From positions 1 to 64,000 of the forward strand of contig NZ_DASTPW010000010.1 of the NCBI RefSeq assembly GCF_035762065.1: a DNA stretch of 64,000 nt. The letters are read 5' to 3'. The notes beneath the pieces are model-generated. The model did not search any database. It worked only from the letters and a program-made list of their open reading frames with translations, and had not been told where the DNA came from. Source of the stretch: Methylibium sp035762065 (GTDB lineage Bacteria; Pseudomonadota; Gammaproteobacteria; Burkholderiales; Burkholderiaceae_C). The position numbers were made by a program, and so were the translations under genes. Shown one piece after another: positions 8,902-16,316 of the stretch; position 1 is the stretch's first letter; each line of letters begins with the position of its first letter.

Positions 8902-9495
8902 ATGCCTTCACTGCCACCGATCACCCAGGCCCTGATCCTGATCAACGTGGCGGTGTTCTGCCTCGATCAAATCCTGTTCGGCCCCTGGTTCACGCAGCTG
9001 TTCGCGCTGTGGCCGATCGGCGAGCGCTTCATGCCGTGGCAGATCGCGACCTACGCCTTCCTGCACGGCGGCATCGGCCACCTGTTCTTCAACATGCTGG
9101 GCCTGTGGATGTTCGGCGCCGAGCTCGAGCAGCTCTGGGGCCCGCGCCGCTTCGTCCAGTTCTACGGCTCCAGCGTGCTCGCGGCAGGGCTGACGCAGCT
9201 GCTGATCGCGGCGCTGCTGCAGTCGCCCTACCCGACCGTCGGCGCCTCGGGCGGGCTGTTCGGCCTCTTGCTCGCGTTCGGGATGCTGTTCCCGAACCGG
9301 ACCATCATGCCGCTGTTCCCGCCGATCCCGATGAAGGCGCGCACCTTCGTGATCGTGTTCGGGGCCATCGAGCTGGCCCTGGGCTTCGCGCAACCGACCG
9401 GCGGCGTCGCGCACTTCGCGCACCTCGGCGGGATGCTCGGGGGCTGGCTGGTGCTGCGCTACTGGCGCGGGCAGCCGCCGTTCGGCAGGCGCTAG
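8902..9495 (+). CDS. Rhomboid family intramembrane serine protease
   Basis: A 197-residue six-helix membrane protein of the rhomboid family, which cleaves substrates within the membrane. The catalytic Ser is Ser116 in the GASGGLFG loop, the catalytic His is His174 in AHFAHLGG, and the HxxxN motif of helix 2 is His60-Asn64 (HLFFN). The length matches the minimal bacterial form without extra cytoplasmic domains. The start ATG at 8902 comes 67 bases after tRNA-Leu. No substrate can be proposed from the neighbours, and the gene is convergent with upp. Confidence 0.93.
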   Translation: MPSLPPITQALILINVAVFCLDQILFGPWFTQLFALWPIGERFMPWQIATYAFLHGGIGHLFFNMLGLWMFGAELEQLWGPRRFVQFYGSSVLAAGLTQLLIAALLQSPYPTVGASGGLFGLLLAFGMLFPNRTIMPLFPPIPMKARTFVIVFGAIELALGFAQPTGGVAHFAHLGGMLGGWLVLRYWRGQPPFGRR

Positions 9496-9540
9496 GCCGC
9501 CGCGCGGCGGCCGGTGCGCTCAGCACGGCCGCCGTTGCGT

Positions 9541-10167
9541 TCACTTCGTGCCGAAGATCCGATCGCCGGCATCGCCCAGCCCCGGCACGATGTAGCCGTG
9601 CTCGTTCAGGCGCTCGTCGACCGCGGCCACGGTGATCGGCACGTCGGGATGCGCCGCCTGCACCGCACGCAGGCCCTCGGGCGCGGCGAGCAGGTTCACC
9701 AGCTTCATGCTGGTGACGCCGGCGCCCTTCAGGCGCGACAGCGCGGCAAGCGCCGAGTTGCCGGTCGCGAGCATCGGATCGACGACGATCACCAGCCGCT
9801 CGCCGATGTCCTCGGGCAACTTCACGTAGTACTCCACCGGCTCCAGCGTCGCGGGGTCGCGGTAGAGGCCGATGTGGCCGACCCGTGCGCCGGGCAGCAG
9901 ATCGATCATCCCGTCGAGCATGCCGTTGCCCGCGCGCAGGATCGACACGAGGCACAGCTTCTTGCCGGCGATCACCGGCGCGCGCGTCGTCGCGACCGGC
10001 GTCGTGATCGCGATCGACTCGGTCGCCAGATCCCGGGTCACCTCGTAGGCCAGCATCGCCGCGATCTCGCGCACGAGGCGCCGGAAGTTGTCGGTCGTCG
10101 TCTCCTGCATGCGCAGGTAGGTGAGCTTGTGCTTGAGCAGCGGGTGGTCGATCACGTGGACGGTCAT
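9541..10167 (-). CDS. upp: Uracil phosphoribosyltransferase
   Basis: A 208-residue type I phosphoribosyltransferase that converts uracil and PRPP to UMP in pyrimidine salvage. The PRPP-binding loop reads VVDPMLATGNSA, the uracil-binding C-terminus is DERLNEHGYIVPGLGDAGDR, and the N-terminus HVIDHPLLKHKLTYLR is canonical. The start ATG at 10167 has AGGA a few bases upstream. It lies 20 bases downstream of the epimerase-like gene on the same strand, so the two are probably cotranscribed. Confidence 0.97.
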   Translation of the reverse strand: MTVHVIDHPLLKHKLTYLRMQETTTDNFRRLVREIAAMLAYEVTRDLATESIAITTPVATTRAPVIAGKKLCLVSILRAGNGMLDGMIDLLPGARVGHIGLYRDPATLEPVEYYVKLPEDIGERLVIVVDPMLATGNSALAALSRLKGAGVTSMKLVNLLAAPEGLRAVQAAHPDVPITVAAVDERLNEHGYIVPGLGDAGDRIFGTK

Positions 10168-10187
10168 CGCTCTGTCCTTTCGAGGCG

Positions 10188-11102
10188 TCATCGAGCCCGC
10201 GGCTTCAGCCCTTCGCGCACCGTCGGATGGCGCAGCGCGACCCGCAGCTCGGTTTTCAGCCGCCGGTTGTCGAGGCGGCGCGATTCGCTCAGGAAGCTCA
10301 GCGCCATGGGCCCGAGCCGCTCGCGCGCTTCGTCGCGGCCGATGCGCGGCGGGCGCGGCAGGCCGTGCAGGTCGGCGACGAGATCGAAGTGGTCGCCCAT
10401 GCGCAGGTCGCCGTCGTCGCTGACGTGGACCGCGCGCTGCGGCTTCGCGCGCAGCAGCGCCGCGATGCAGGCGCGCGCCAGATCGTCGGCGTGGATGTGG
10501 TTGGTGAACACGTCGTCCTCGCGGCGGAGCACCGGCGTGCCCCGCACGACGCGCTCGCGCGGATCGCCGCCCTCGCGGTCGGGTGCGTAGATGCCCGGGA
10601 TGCGCAGCAGGCTCACGTTCGCGCCGAAGGCCGCGCCGAACCATCGCAGGCGGCGCTCGGCATCGACGCGGCGGCGCGCGCGGTCGGTCGCGGGCGCGAC
10701 CGTGCGGGTCTCGTCGAAGCGTGCGCCGGCCGCGTCGCCGTAGACGCCGCTGGTGCTGCCGTAGACGATGCGGCGCACGACGCCGCCGCGGGCCAGCGCG
10801 CGCAGCAAGGCGGCGGTGCGCGGATCGCCGGCGCCCTGGGCGGGCGGCGGTGCCAGATGAAGCACGCGGCCTGCCAGCGCCGCCAGGCGCCCGAGCGACC
10901 CCGGCGCGTCGAGGTTGCCGAGCAGCGGGCGGGCGCCGAGCGCGCGCAGCGCAGCCGCGTGGGCCGGCTTGGAAGTCAGCGCGCAGACGCGCCAGCGACC
11001 GCCGAGCTCGCGCAGCACGCGCTGCCCCACATCGCCGCAGCCGACGATCAGCAGACGCGCCCGGCGGAAGGCGCGTGGCGGCGAGGGCGACGGGTTCAGC
11101 AT
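10188..11102 (-). CDS. NAD(P)-dependent epimerase/dehydratase family protein (YeeZ-like)
   Basis: A 304-residue extended short-chain dehydrogenase fold. The N-terminal Rossmann motif is LLIVGCGDVGQRVL (about 17-30); the rest is collinear with the family (VYGSTSGVYGD, LLRIPGIYAPDR, FTNHIHADDLA). The usual catalytic YxxxK is not recognisable, since the matching stretch is DRARRRVDAERR, so it may bind a nucleotide-linked ligand without classical epimerase chemistry. The start ATG at 11102 is taken because the frame upstream runs antisense through the reductase gene. It precedes upp by 20 bases. The substrate is unknown. Confidence 0.85.
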   Translation of the reverse strand: MLNPSPSPPRAFRRARLLIVGCGDVGQRVLRELGGRWRVCALTSKPAHAAALRALGARPLLGNLDAPGSLGRLAALAGRVLHLAPPPAQGAGDPRTAALLRALARGGVVRRIVYGSTSGVYGDAAGARFDETRTVAPATDRARRRVDAERRLRWFGAAFGANVSLLRIPGIYAPDREGGDPRERVVRGTPVLRREDDVFTNHIHADDLARACIAALLRAKPQRAVHVSDDGDLRMGDHFDLVADLHGLPRPPRIGRDEARERLGPMALSFLSESRRLDNRRLKTELRVALRHPTVREGLKPRAR

Positions 11103-11204
11103 GGCGCCCTGCGCGCTTCGAGCCAAGGCCTCGAGCCGGCGAGCCGCGAGGGCCGGCGGGCACAATTCGAGGTCGTCGAAACACGCATCAGTCGAGGATA
11201 GCCA

Positions 11205-12233
11205 ATGAGTTTCAAGGTCACGGTGCAGCCCGCCGGCCGCAGCTTCGACGTGGCACGCGACGAAGCGGTGCTCGCCGCCGCGATCCGCCAGGGCATCGGC
11301 CTGCCCTACGGCTGCCGTGACGGCGCCTGCGGCTCCTGCAAGAGCCGCCTGCTCGAAGGCCGCGTGATCCACGGCGCGCACCAGCTGAAGGCCCTGAGTC
11401 CGGCCGAGGAGGAAGCCGGCTTCGTGCTGACCTGCTGCGCGACACCGCAGACCGACCTGACGATCGAGGCCCGCACCGTCGCCACCGCCGGCGAGTACCC
11501 GGTGCAGAAGGTGCCTTGCCGCGTCGCGACGATCGCCCGTCCCGCGCCCGACGTCGCGGTGCTGACCTTGCAGCTGCCGGCCAACCTCGTCTTCAAGTAC
11601 CGCGCCGGCCAGTACCTCGAATTCCTTCTGCGCGACGGCGCGCGCCGCAGCTATTCGATGGCGACCGCGCCCGGCGACGCGGCCGGCGGCACGGTCGAGC
11701 TGCACCTGCGCCACATGCCCGGCGGCAAGTTCACCGACCACGTCTTCGGCGCGATGAAGGAGAAGGAGATCCTGCGCATGGAGGGCCCGTTCGGCAGCTT
11801 CTTCCTGCGCGAGGAGATCGACAAGCCGATCGTGCTGCTCGCCTCGGGCACCGGCTTCGCGCCGATCAAGGCGATCGTCGAGCTGATGCGCCAGAAGGCC
11901 ATCGCGCGCGACGCGGTGCTGTACTGGGGCTGCCGCAGCAAGGCCGATCTCTACATGCACGACTGGGCCGAGCAGGCCGCGGCCGCGATGCCGAACCTGC
12001 GCTACGTGCCGGTGCTGAGCGAGCCGAAGCCGGAAGACGCCTGGTTCGGCCGCACGGGCTTCGTGCACCGGGCGGTGATGGAGGACCTGCCCGACCTGAG
12101 CGGGCACGAGGTCTACGCCTGCGGCGCGCCGGTGATGGTGGATGCGGCGCAGCGCGATCTCGTCGAGCGGTGCGGCTTGCCGGCCGACGCGTTCTACGCG
12201 GACAGCTTCACCAGCGAGGCGGACAAGCACTAG
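11205..12233 (+). CDS. [2Fe-2S] ferredoxin/FAD/NAD(P)H reductase (CDP-6-deoxy-delta-3,4-glucoseen reductase-like)
   Basis: A 342-residue three-domain electron transfer protein. An N-terminal plant-type ferredoxin has ligands Cys37, Cys42, Cys45 (YGCRDGACGSC) and Cys77 (LTCC). An FAD-binding barrel follows (RSYSMATAP), then an NAD(P)H domain with SGTGFAPIKAI and a terminal YADSF. The order matches the AscD/RfbI and phenol hydroxylase reductase family. AscD makes 3,6-dideoxysugars, but no such pathway genes are nearby; the same layout also serves ring-hydroxylating oxygenases, so the partner is unknown. The start ATG at 11205 is 102 bases from the divergent epimerase-like gene. It is convergent with the aldehyde dehydrogenase. 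Confidence 0.88.
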   Translation: MSFKVTVQPAGRSFDVARDEAVLAAAIRQGIGLPYGCRDGACGSCKSRLLEGRVIHGAHQLKALSPAEEEAGFVLTCCATPQTDLTIEARTVATAGEYPVQKVPCRVATIARPAPDVAVLTLQLPANLVFKYRAGQYLEFLLRDGARRSYSMATAPGDAAGGTVELHLRHMPGGKFTDHVFGAMKEKEILRMEGPFGSFFLREEIDKPIVLLASGTGFAPIKAIVELMRQKAIARDAVLYWGCRSKADLYMHDWAEQAAAAMPNLRYVPVLSEPKPEDAWFGRTGFVHRAVMEDLPDLSGHEVYACGAPVMVDAAQRDLVERCGLPADAFYADSFTSEADKH

Positions 12234-12259
12234 TCCACCGGCGCGCACGCCCGACGCGC

Positions 12260-13711
12260 TCAGAACGGGTACTGCCGCCCCGTCGTCTGCACCGTCACCC
12301 AGCGCAGCTCGGTGAATTCGGCCACCCCGGCCTTGCCGCCGAAGCGCCCGAGTCCCGAGCCCTTGACGCCGCCGAAGGGCATCTGCGCCTCGTCGTGCAC
12401 CGTCGGCCCGTTGACGTGGCAGATGCCGCTGTCGATGCGCTTGGCGACTTCGAAGGCGCGTGCGATGTCGCGGCCGAACACCGCGGCCGACAGGCCGAAC
12501 TCGTTGTCGTTCGCGCATTCGACCGCCGCCTCGACGCCGTCGACCCGCACGATCGCCTTCACCGGCCCGAAGGTCTCCTCGTGGTAGATCCGCATCGCGC
12601 CGGTCACCCGATCGAGCAGCGTCGCCGGCATCAGCGTGTTCTCGGCCTTGCCGCCGCAGACCAGCTTCGCGCCCTTCGCGAGCGCGTCGTCGATCAGCGC
12701 GTTGCAGTGCTCGACGGTGCCCATGCCGATCACCGAGCCCAGCACCACCGGGCCCTTGCGCGGGTCGCCGAGCGGCAACGACTTCGCCTTCGCCGCGAAC
12801 TTCGCGACGAAGTCGTCGGCGACCTTCGCATCGACGACGATGCGCTCGGTGCTCATGCAGATCTGCCCGCTGTTGGCGAAGGCGCCGAAGGCGCAGGCGG
12901 CGACGGCGGCGTCGAGGTCCGCGTCGTCGAGCACGATGAACGGTGCCTTGCCGCCGAGTTCGAGCACCGCCGGCTTCAGGTGCTTCGCGCAGGTCTGCGC
13001 GATGAGCTTGCCCACGCGCGTCGAGCCGGTGAAGTTGACGCGGCGCACCGCCGGGTGCGCGACGATCGCCTCGACCAGCGTGCCCGCATCGGCCGGCGCG
13101 TTGGTGAGGTAGTTGACGACACCGGCCGGGAAGCCCGCGTCCTGCAGCGATTCGATGATGAGCTGGTGCGTGCGCGGGCAGTTTTCGCTGCCCTTGAGGA
13201 TCACCGTGTTGCCGCAGGCCAGCGGCGTCGCGATCGCGCGCACGCCGAGGATCACCGGCGCGTTCCACGGCGCGATGCCGAGCACCACGCCGGCCGGCTG
13301 GCGCAGGCCCATCGCGAGCGAGCCCGGCACGTCCGAGGGGATCACCTCGCCGCTGATCTGCGTGGTGAGCGCCGCGGCCTCGCGCAGCATGTCGGCCGCG
13401 AGGTGCACGTTGAAGCCGGCCCACAGCGCCGATGCGCCGGTCTCGGCGGCCATCGCCTCGGCGAACTGCGCGGCCTTGGCTTCGAGCGCGTCGGCCGCCT
13501 TCAGCAGAAGCGCGCGGCGCGCGCCGGGGCCCGTCTGGCCCCAGGTCTTGAAGGCCGCGGCGGCCGCGTCGGCGGCCATCGTCGCGTCGGCCACGCTGGC
13601 CGCGGGTGCGCGGGTGGCGACGCTGCCGTCGAGCGGATTGCGGCGCTCGAAGGCGGCGCCGTGCTGCGCGGTGACGGCCAGGCCGTTGATGAGCATGGAG
13701 AGGTCGGACAT
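12260..13711 (-). CDS. Aldehyde dehydrogenase (vanillin/salicylaldehyde dehydrogenase-like), internal start
   Basis: The dehydrogenase portion read from the ATG at 13711: 483 residues, the usual length for the family, NAD(P)+-dependent oxidation of an aldehyde to its acid. Asn150 (GIAPWN), Glu251 (ELGGKAP) and the nucleophile Cys285 (NSGQIC) are all present. The C-terminal segment with INGPTVHDEAQMPFGGVKGSG-like sequence resembles vanillin and salicylaldehyde dehydrogenases more than betaine or succinate semialdehyde enzymes; the substrate is inferred only. A CAGGAG site six bases before this ATG supports independent initiation, although the same frame stays open into the LivF ATPase upstream. 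Confidence 0.7.
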   Translation of the reverse strand: MSDLSMLINGLAVTAQHGAAFERRNPLDGSVATRAPAASVADATMAADAAAAAFKTWGQTGPGARRALLLKAADALEAKAAQFAEAMAAETGASALWAGFNVHLAADMLREAAALTTQISGEVIPSDVPGSLAMGLRQPAGVVLGIAPWNAPVILGVRAIATPLACGNTVILKGSENCPRTHQLIIESLQDAGFPAGVVNYLTNAPADAGTLVEAIVAHPAVRRVNFTGSTRVGKLIAQTCAKHLKPAVLELGGKAPFIVLDDADLDAAVAACAFGAFANSGQICMSTERIVVDAKVADDFVAKFAAKAKSLPLGDPRKGPVVLGSVIGMGTVEHCNALIDDALAKGAKLVCGGKAENTLMPATLLDRVTGAMRIYHEETFGPVKAIVRVDGVEAAVECANDNEFGLSAAVFGRDIARAFEVAKRIDSGICHVNGPTVHDEAQMPFGGVKGSGLGRFGGKAGVAEFTELRWVTVQTTGRQYPF

Positions 13712-14506
13712 GGCGGGCTCCTGGGACGAGGGTGACGAGGACGAGGGCGAAGGCGAGGAAGAGGCAGGCGTTGAAGACGGCGCCGGCGTCGAAGCGGCCT
13801 GGCCCAGGTAAGCCTGCCTCACGATCGACGACCTTGCGAGCAGCGCGGCCGGCCCGCTCGCGACCAGCCGGCCCCGTTCGAGCACGTAGCCGCGGTCAGC
13901 CACCGCGAGCGCACGCCGCATGTTCTGCTCGACCATCAGCACGGTGGTGCCGGCGTCGGCGATGCGCCGGGCGATCGCGAGCAGTTCGGCGACCATCTTC
14001 GGCGCCAGGCCAAGCGAGGGTTCGTCGAGCATCAGCAGCTTCGGTGCGCTGATCAGTGCACGCGCGACGGCGACCATCTGCTGCTCGCCACCGCTCATCG
14101 TGCCGGCGAGCTGCTTCGCGCGTTCGGCGAGCCGGGGAAAGTCGCGCAGCGCCTGCGCGATGCGCCGTGCGCGCTCGGGCGCGCTCACGAGCCAGCCGCC
14201 GAGTTCGAGGTTCTCGGCGACGCTCATCTGCGCGAACAGCTGCCGGCCTTCGGGCACCAGCACGAGGCCGCGCTCGACGATCGCGCTGGTCGCGGTGCCG
14301 GGCGCGATCTCGGCACCGTCGAGCCTCACGACACCGCGCCGCGGGATCAGCCCGGCGATCGCCTTCAGAAGCGTCGTCTTGCCGGCGCCGTTGGGGCCGA
14401 GGATCACGGTGAGGCCCGGCTTCGCTTCGAGCGTCAGGCCGCGCAGCACCTCGAAGCCGCCGTAGCCGGCGCTCAGGCCGTCGATCTGCAGACGGGCGCC
14501 GCTCAT
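12260..14506 (-). CDS. LivF-type ABC ATPase fused in frame to an aldehyde dehydrogenase
   Basis: One uninterrupted 748-codon frame. Residues 1-236 are a complete LivF-type ATPase of a branched-chain amino acid-type importer: Walker A GPNGAGKTT (37-45), signature MSGGEQQ, Walker B LLMLDEPSLGLAP, and the family end VRQAYLGQ. There is no stop codon. A Ser/Pro/Ala-rich linker of about 29 residues (to 13712) leads directly into a full-length aldehyde dehydrogenase. Any ribosome that starts on livF must therefore make the fusion unless a frameshift occurs. A good Shine-Dalgarno sequence ahead of Met266 suggests that free dehydrogenase is also made. It is the last gene of the livK-H-M-G-F operon, suggesting uptake and oxidation of an aromatic or related aldehyde. 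A sequencing error that removed a stop is the main alternative. Confidence 0.8.
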   Translation of the reverse strand: MSGARLQIDGLSAGYGGFEVLRGLTLEAKPGLTVILGPNGAGKTTLLKAIAGLIPRRGVVRLDGAEIAPGTATSAIVERGLVLVPEGRQLFAQMSVAENLELGGWLVSAPERARRIAQALRDFPRLAERAKQLAGTMSGGEQQMVAVARALISAPKLLMLDEPSLGLAPKMVAELLAIARRIADAGTTVLMVEQNMRRALAVADRGYVLERGRLVASGPAALLARSSIVRQAYLGQAASTPAPSSTPASSSPSPSSSSPSSQEPAMSDLSMLINGLAVTAQHGAAFERRNPLDGSVATRAPAASVADATMAADAAAAAFKTWGQTGPGARRALLLKAADALEAKAAQFAEAMAAETGASALWAGFNVHLAADMLREAAALTTQISGEVIPSDVPGSLAMGLRQPAGVVLGIAPWNAPVILGVRAIATPLACGNTVILKGSENCPRTHQLIIESLQDAGFPAGVVNYLTNAPADAGTLVEAIVAHPAVRRVNFTGSTRVGKLIAQTCAKHLKPAVLELGGKAPFIVLDDADLDAAVAACAFGAFANSGQICMSTERIVVDAKVADDFVAKFAAKAKSLPLGDPRKGPVVLGSVIGMGTVEHCNALIDDALAKGAKLVCGGKAENTLMPATLLDRVTGAMRIYHEETFGPVKAIVRVDGVEAAVECANDNEFGLSAAVFGRDIARAFEVAKRIDSGICHVNGPTVHDEAQMPFGGVKGSGLGRFGGKAGVAEFTELRWVTVQTTGRQYPF
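13718..13723 (-). promoter_or_regulatory. Internal Shine-Dalgarno for the aldehyde dehydrogenase
   Basis: CAGGAG on the minus strand, six bases before ATG 13711. It decides whether dehydrogenase can be made separately from the LivF fusion. Confidence 0.6.
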
Positions 14507-14582
14507 GCCGCTGCCTCCGACAAGCCGGACGACATCGCAAGACCGCGCTGTCGGCAGCCCCGCCGCATGGGCTCGCTTCGAT

Positions 14583-14621
14583 CCCCGCGACGCGGGGCCC
14601 CTCTTTGCCGGCTTCGCCGGC
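14583..14621. repeat. Two adjacent hairpins in the livG-livF gap
   Basis: CCCCGCGACGCGGGG (14583-14597) and GCCGGCTTCGCCGGC (14607-14621) are perfect short palindromes in the 130-base gap between livG and the livF fusion, the only wide gap in this operon. They may act as an mRNA-stability or processing element, or be a REP-like sequence. Confidence 0.5.
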
Positions 14622-14636
14622 CCTGCGGAGCGCGGC

Positions 14637-15377
14637 TCATGCGGCGACCTCCTCGCCGAGGTAGGCCTCGATCACCTCCGCATGCCGCACCACCTGCGCG
14701 GGCGTGCCGTCGGCGATCTTGCGGCCCTGGTGCAGCACGAGCACGCGCTCGACGTGCGCGAGCAGCGTGGTCACCGCATGCTCGATCCAGATCACCGCGA
14801 GCTCGAGCTCGTCGCGCAGGCGGCGGATCAGCCGGGCCATCGTCTCGACCTCGCCTTCGGTCAGGCCGGCGGCGACCTCGTCGAGCAGCAGCAGCCGCGG
14901 CCGCGTCGCGAGCGCCATGCCGATCTCGAGCAGCCGCTGCTGCGAAGGCGTGACCGACGCGGCCGGCGCCGAGGCCAGCGCCTCGAGGCCGAGGAAGCGC
15001 AGGATCGCCGCCTCGTCGGCCAGCAGCGCCGGCGCGGCCCGGCGCCGGCCGGCGAAGCGCAGCCCGAAGCCGACGTTCGCGGCGACGCTGAACGACCCGA
15101 ACACCCGCGGCGTCTGGAAGCTGCGCGCGATGCCTTCGCGCGCGAAGCGGTCGGGCCGCGCGCCGGTGAGATCGAGCCCCTGCGCGCGCAGCTGCCCGGC
15201 CGTCGGCGCGACGACGCCCGACAGCGCGTTGAAGAAGGTCGTCTTGCCGGCCCCGTTCGGGCCGATCAGCCCGACGAGTTCGCCGGGCGCGAAGGCCGCG
15301 CTGACGGCATCCACCGCGACCAGCCCGCCGAAGCGAACCGTCAGCTCGCGCGCTTCGAGCAGCGGGTGGCCGTTCAT
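14637..15377 (-). CDS. Branched-chain amino acid-type ABC transporter ATP-binding protein (LivG-like), atypical signature
   Basis: A 246-residue LivG-type ATPase that powers the LivH/LivM permease encoded just upstream. Walker A GPNGAGKTT (39-47) and the LivG motif REGIARSFQTPRVF are canonical. The ABC signature (usually LSxGQ) reads VTPSQ (142-146), lacking the conserved Ser and Gly, and the Walker B is followed by DEVAAG instead of DEPAAG. The start ATG at 15377 overlaps the stop of livM by four bases (ATGA). Such changes may lower ATPase activity at one site, with LivF carrying the canonical signature. It ends with VIEAYLGEEVAA. Confidence 0.93.
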   Translation of the reverse strand: MNGHPLLEARELTVRFGGLVAVDAVSAAFAPGELVGLIGPNGAGKTTFFNALSGVVAPTAGQLRAQGLDLTGARPDRFAREGIARSFQTPRVFGSFSVAANVGFGLRFAGRRRAAPALLADEAAILRFLGLEALASAPAASVTPSQQRLLEIGMALATRPRLLLLDEVAAGLTEGEVETMARLIRRLRDELELAVIWIEHAVTTLLAHVERVLVLHQGRKIADGTPAQVVRHAEVIEAYLGEEVAA

Positions 15378-16306
15378 CGGCGCAAGCTCCACGGCGCGCG
15401 CAGCGATGCCGTGTCGAAGCGCGGCAGCCGCAGCGAGGCCAGCCCGCCCGGCAGGTAGAGCACGCACAGGATCAGCAGCAGGCCGAGCGTCATCATGTAG
15501 AGCTGCGGCATCGAGAGCCGAAGCGTCTCGGCCAGCAGGCTGAACGCCACCGCGGCGATCAGCGGGCCCCACAGCGTGCCGGCGCCGCCGATCAGCACGA
15601 TCAGCACCGTCTGGAAACCGATGAAGGGGTTGAAGACGGTGTGCGGATCGATGTAGGTCCAGCGCACGCTCATCGCCGCGCCCACCGCGCCCGCGAAGGC
15701 CGCGCCGAGCGCGAAGCCGGCCGTCTTCACGAGCCGGGTGTCGACGCCCAGCGTCTGCGCGCGCTGTTCGTCTGCGCCGATGCCGGCCAGCGCGAGCCCG
15801 AAGCGGCTCGCGCGCACCGCGATCGCCGCGAGCACCGAGCCGGCCGCAAGGACCAGCACGGTCAGGTAGACGGTGTTCGGCTCGGGCACCGTCGCGAGCA
15901 CGCGGCCGACGGTGCCGGTGACCTGCTTTTCCCAGGTGGTGACGGCGTGCGCGATCAGCTCGGTCATGCCGAAGGTCAGCACCGCGAAGTAGGTGCCGCG
16001 CAGGTGCAGCACCAGCAAGCCCATCACCGCGGCGACGAGCGCCGCGACCGCCGCGCCCAGCGCGATCACCAGCGGCCATGCGAGCTGGTCGAGCGTCAGC
16101 GCGCTCGCATAGGCGCCGAGCCCGAAGAACGCGGCGGTGGCGAGCGAGACGTAGCGCGTCGGGCCGCAGAAGAGGTTCCAGCTCGTCGCGAGCGCCGCGT
16201 ACATCAGACAGCTCAAGCCGAGCGAGACCGCGAACGCGCTGCCCCAGGCCGGCAGCGCCAGCGCCCAGCCGACGAGGGCGAAGAGGATCAGCAGGTCGCG
16301 CTTCAC
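15374..16306 (-). CDS. Branched-chain amino acid-type ABC transporter permease (LivM-like)
   Basis: A 310-residue hydrophobic permease of the LivM family with about eight to nine membrane segments. The family region GxDExRAxxLGVDTRLVKTAGFALGA-like is visible at about 175-200, and GGAGTLWGPLIAA follows at about 240. The start is GTG at 16306 (MKRDLL), preceded by GAGG and ten bases after the stop of livH. It forms the membrane channel with LivH for a substrate delivered by the binding protein encoded at 17206-18429. The end overlaps livG. Confidence 0.93.
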   Translation of the reverse strand: MKRDLLILFALVGWALALPAWGSAFAVSLGLSCLMYAALATSWNLFCGPTRYVSLATAAFFGLGAYASALTLDQLAWPLVIALGAAVAALVAAVMGLLVLHLRGTYFAVLTFGMTELIAHAVTTWEKQVTGTVGRVLATVPEPNTVYLTVLVLAAGSVLAAIAVRASRFGLALAGIGADEQRAQTLGVDTRLVKTAGFALGAAFAGAVGAAMSVRWTYIDPHTVFNPFIGFQTVLIVLIGGAGTLWGPLIAAVAFSLLAETLRLSMPQLYMMTLGLLLILCVLYLPGGLASLRLPRFDTASLRAPWSLRR

Positions 16307-16316
16307 CGAGCTCGCC

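Noticed and set aside
7155..8945. A 596-codon frame that would join the Nudix gene with sequence over cysM
   Set aside because: The region above 7697 is an out-of-frame reading of cysM and antisense of tRNA-Leu; the Nudix protein is complete from GTG 7697.
10188..13424. A 1078-codon frame that would extend the epimerase-like gene
   Set aside because: Sequence above 11102 is antisense to the reductase and a shadow of the aldehyde dehydrogenase gene, with no homology.
13712..13800. The GACGAG/GGCGAG-rich stretch as a tandem repeat or CRISPR-like array
   Set aside because: The units are irregular and too short, and the stretch codes for the Ser/Pro linker of the fused frame.
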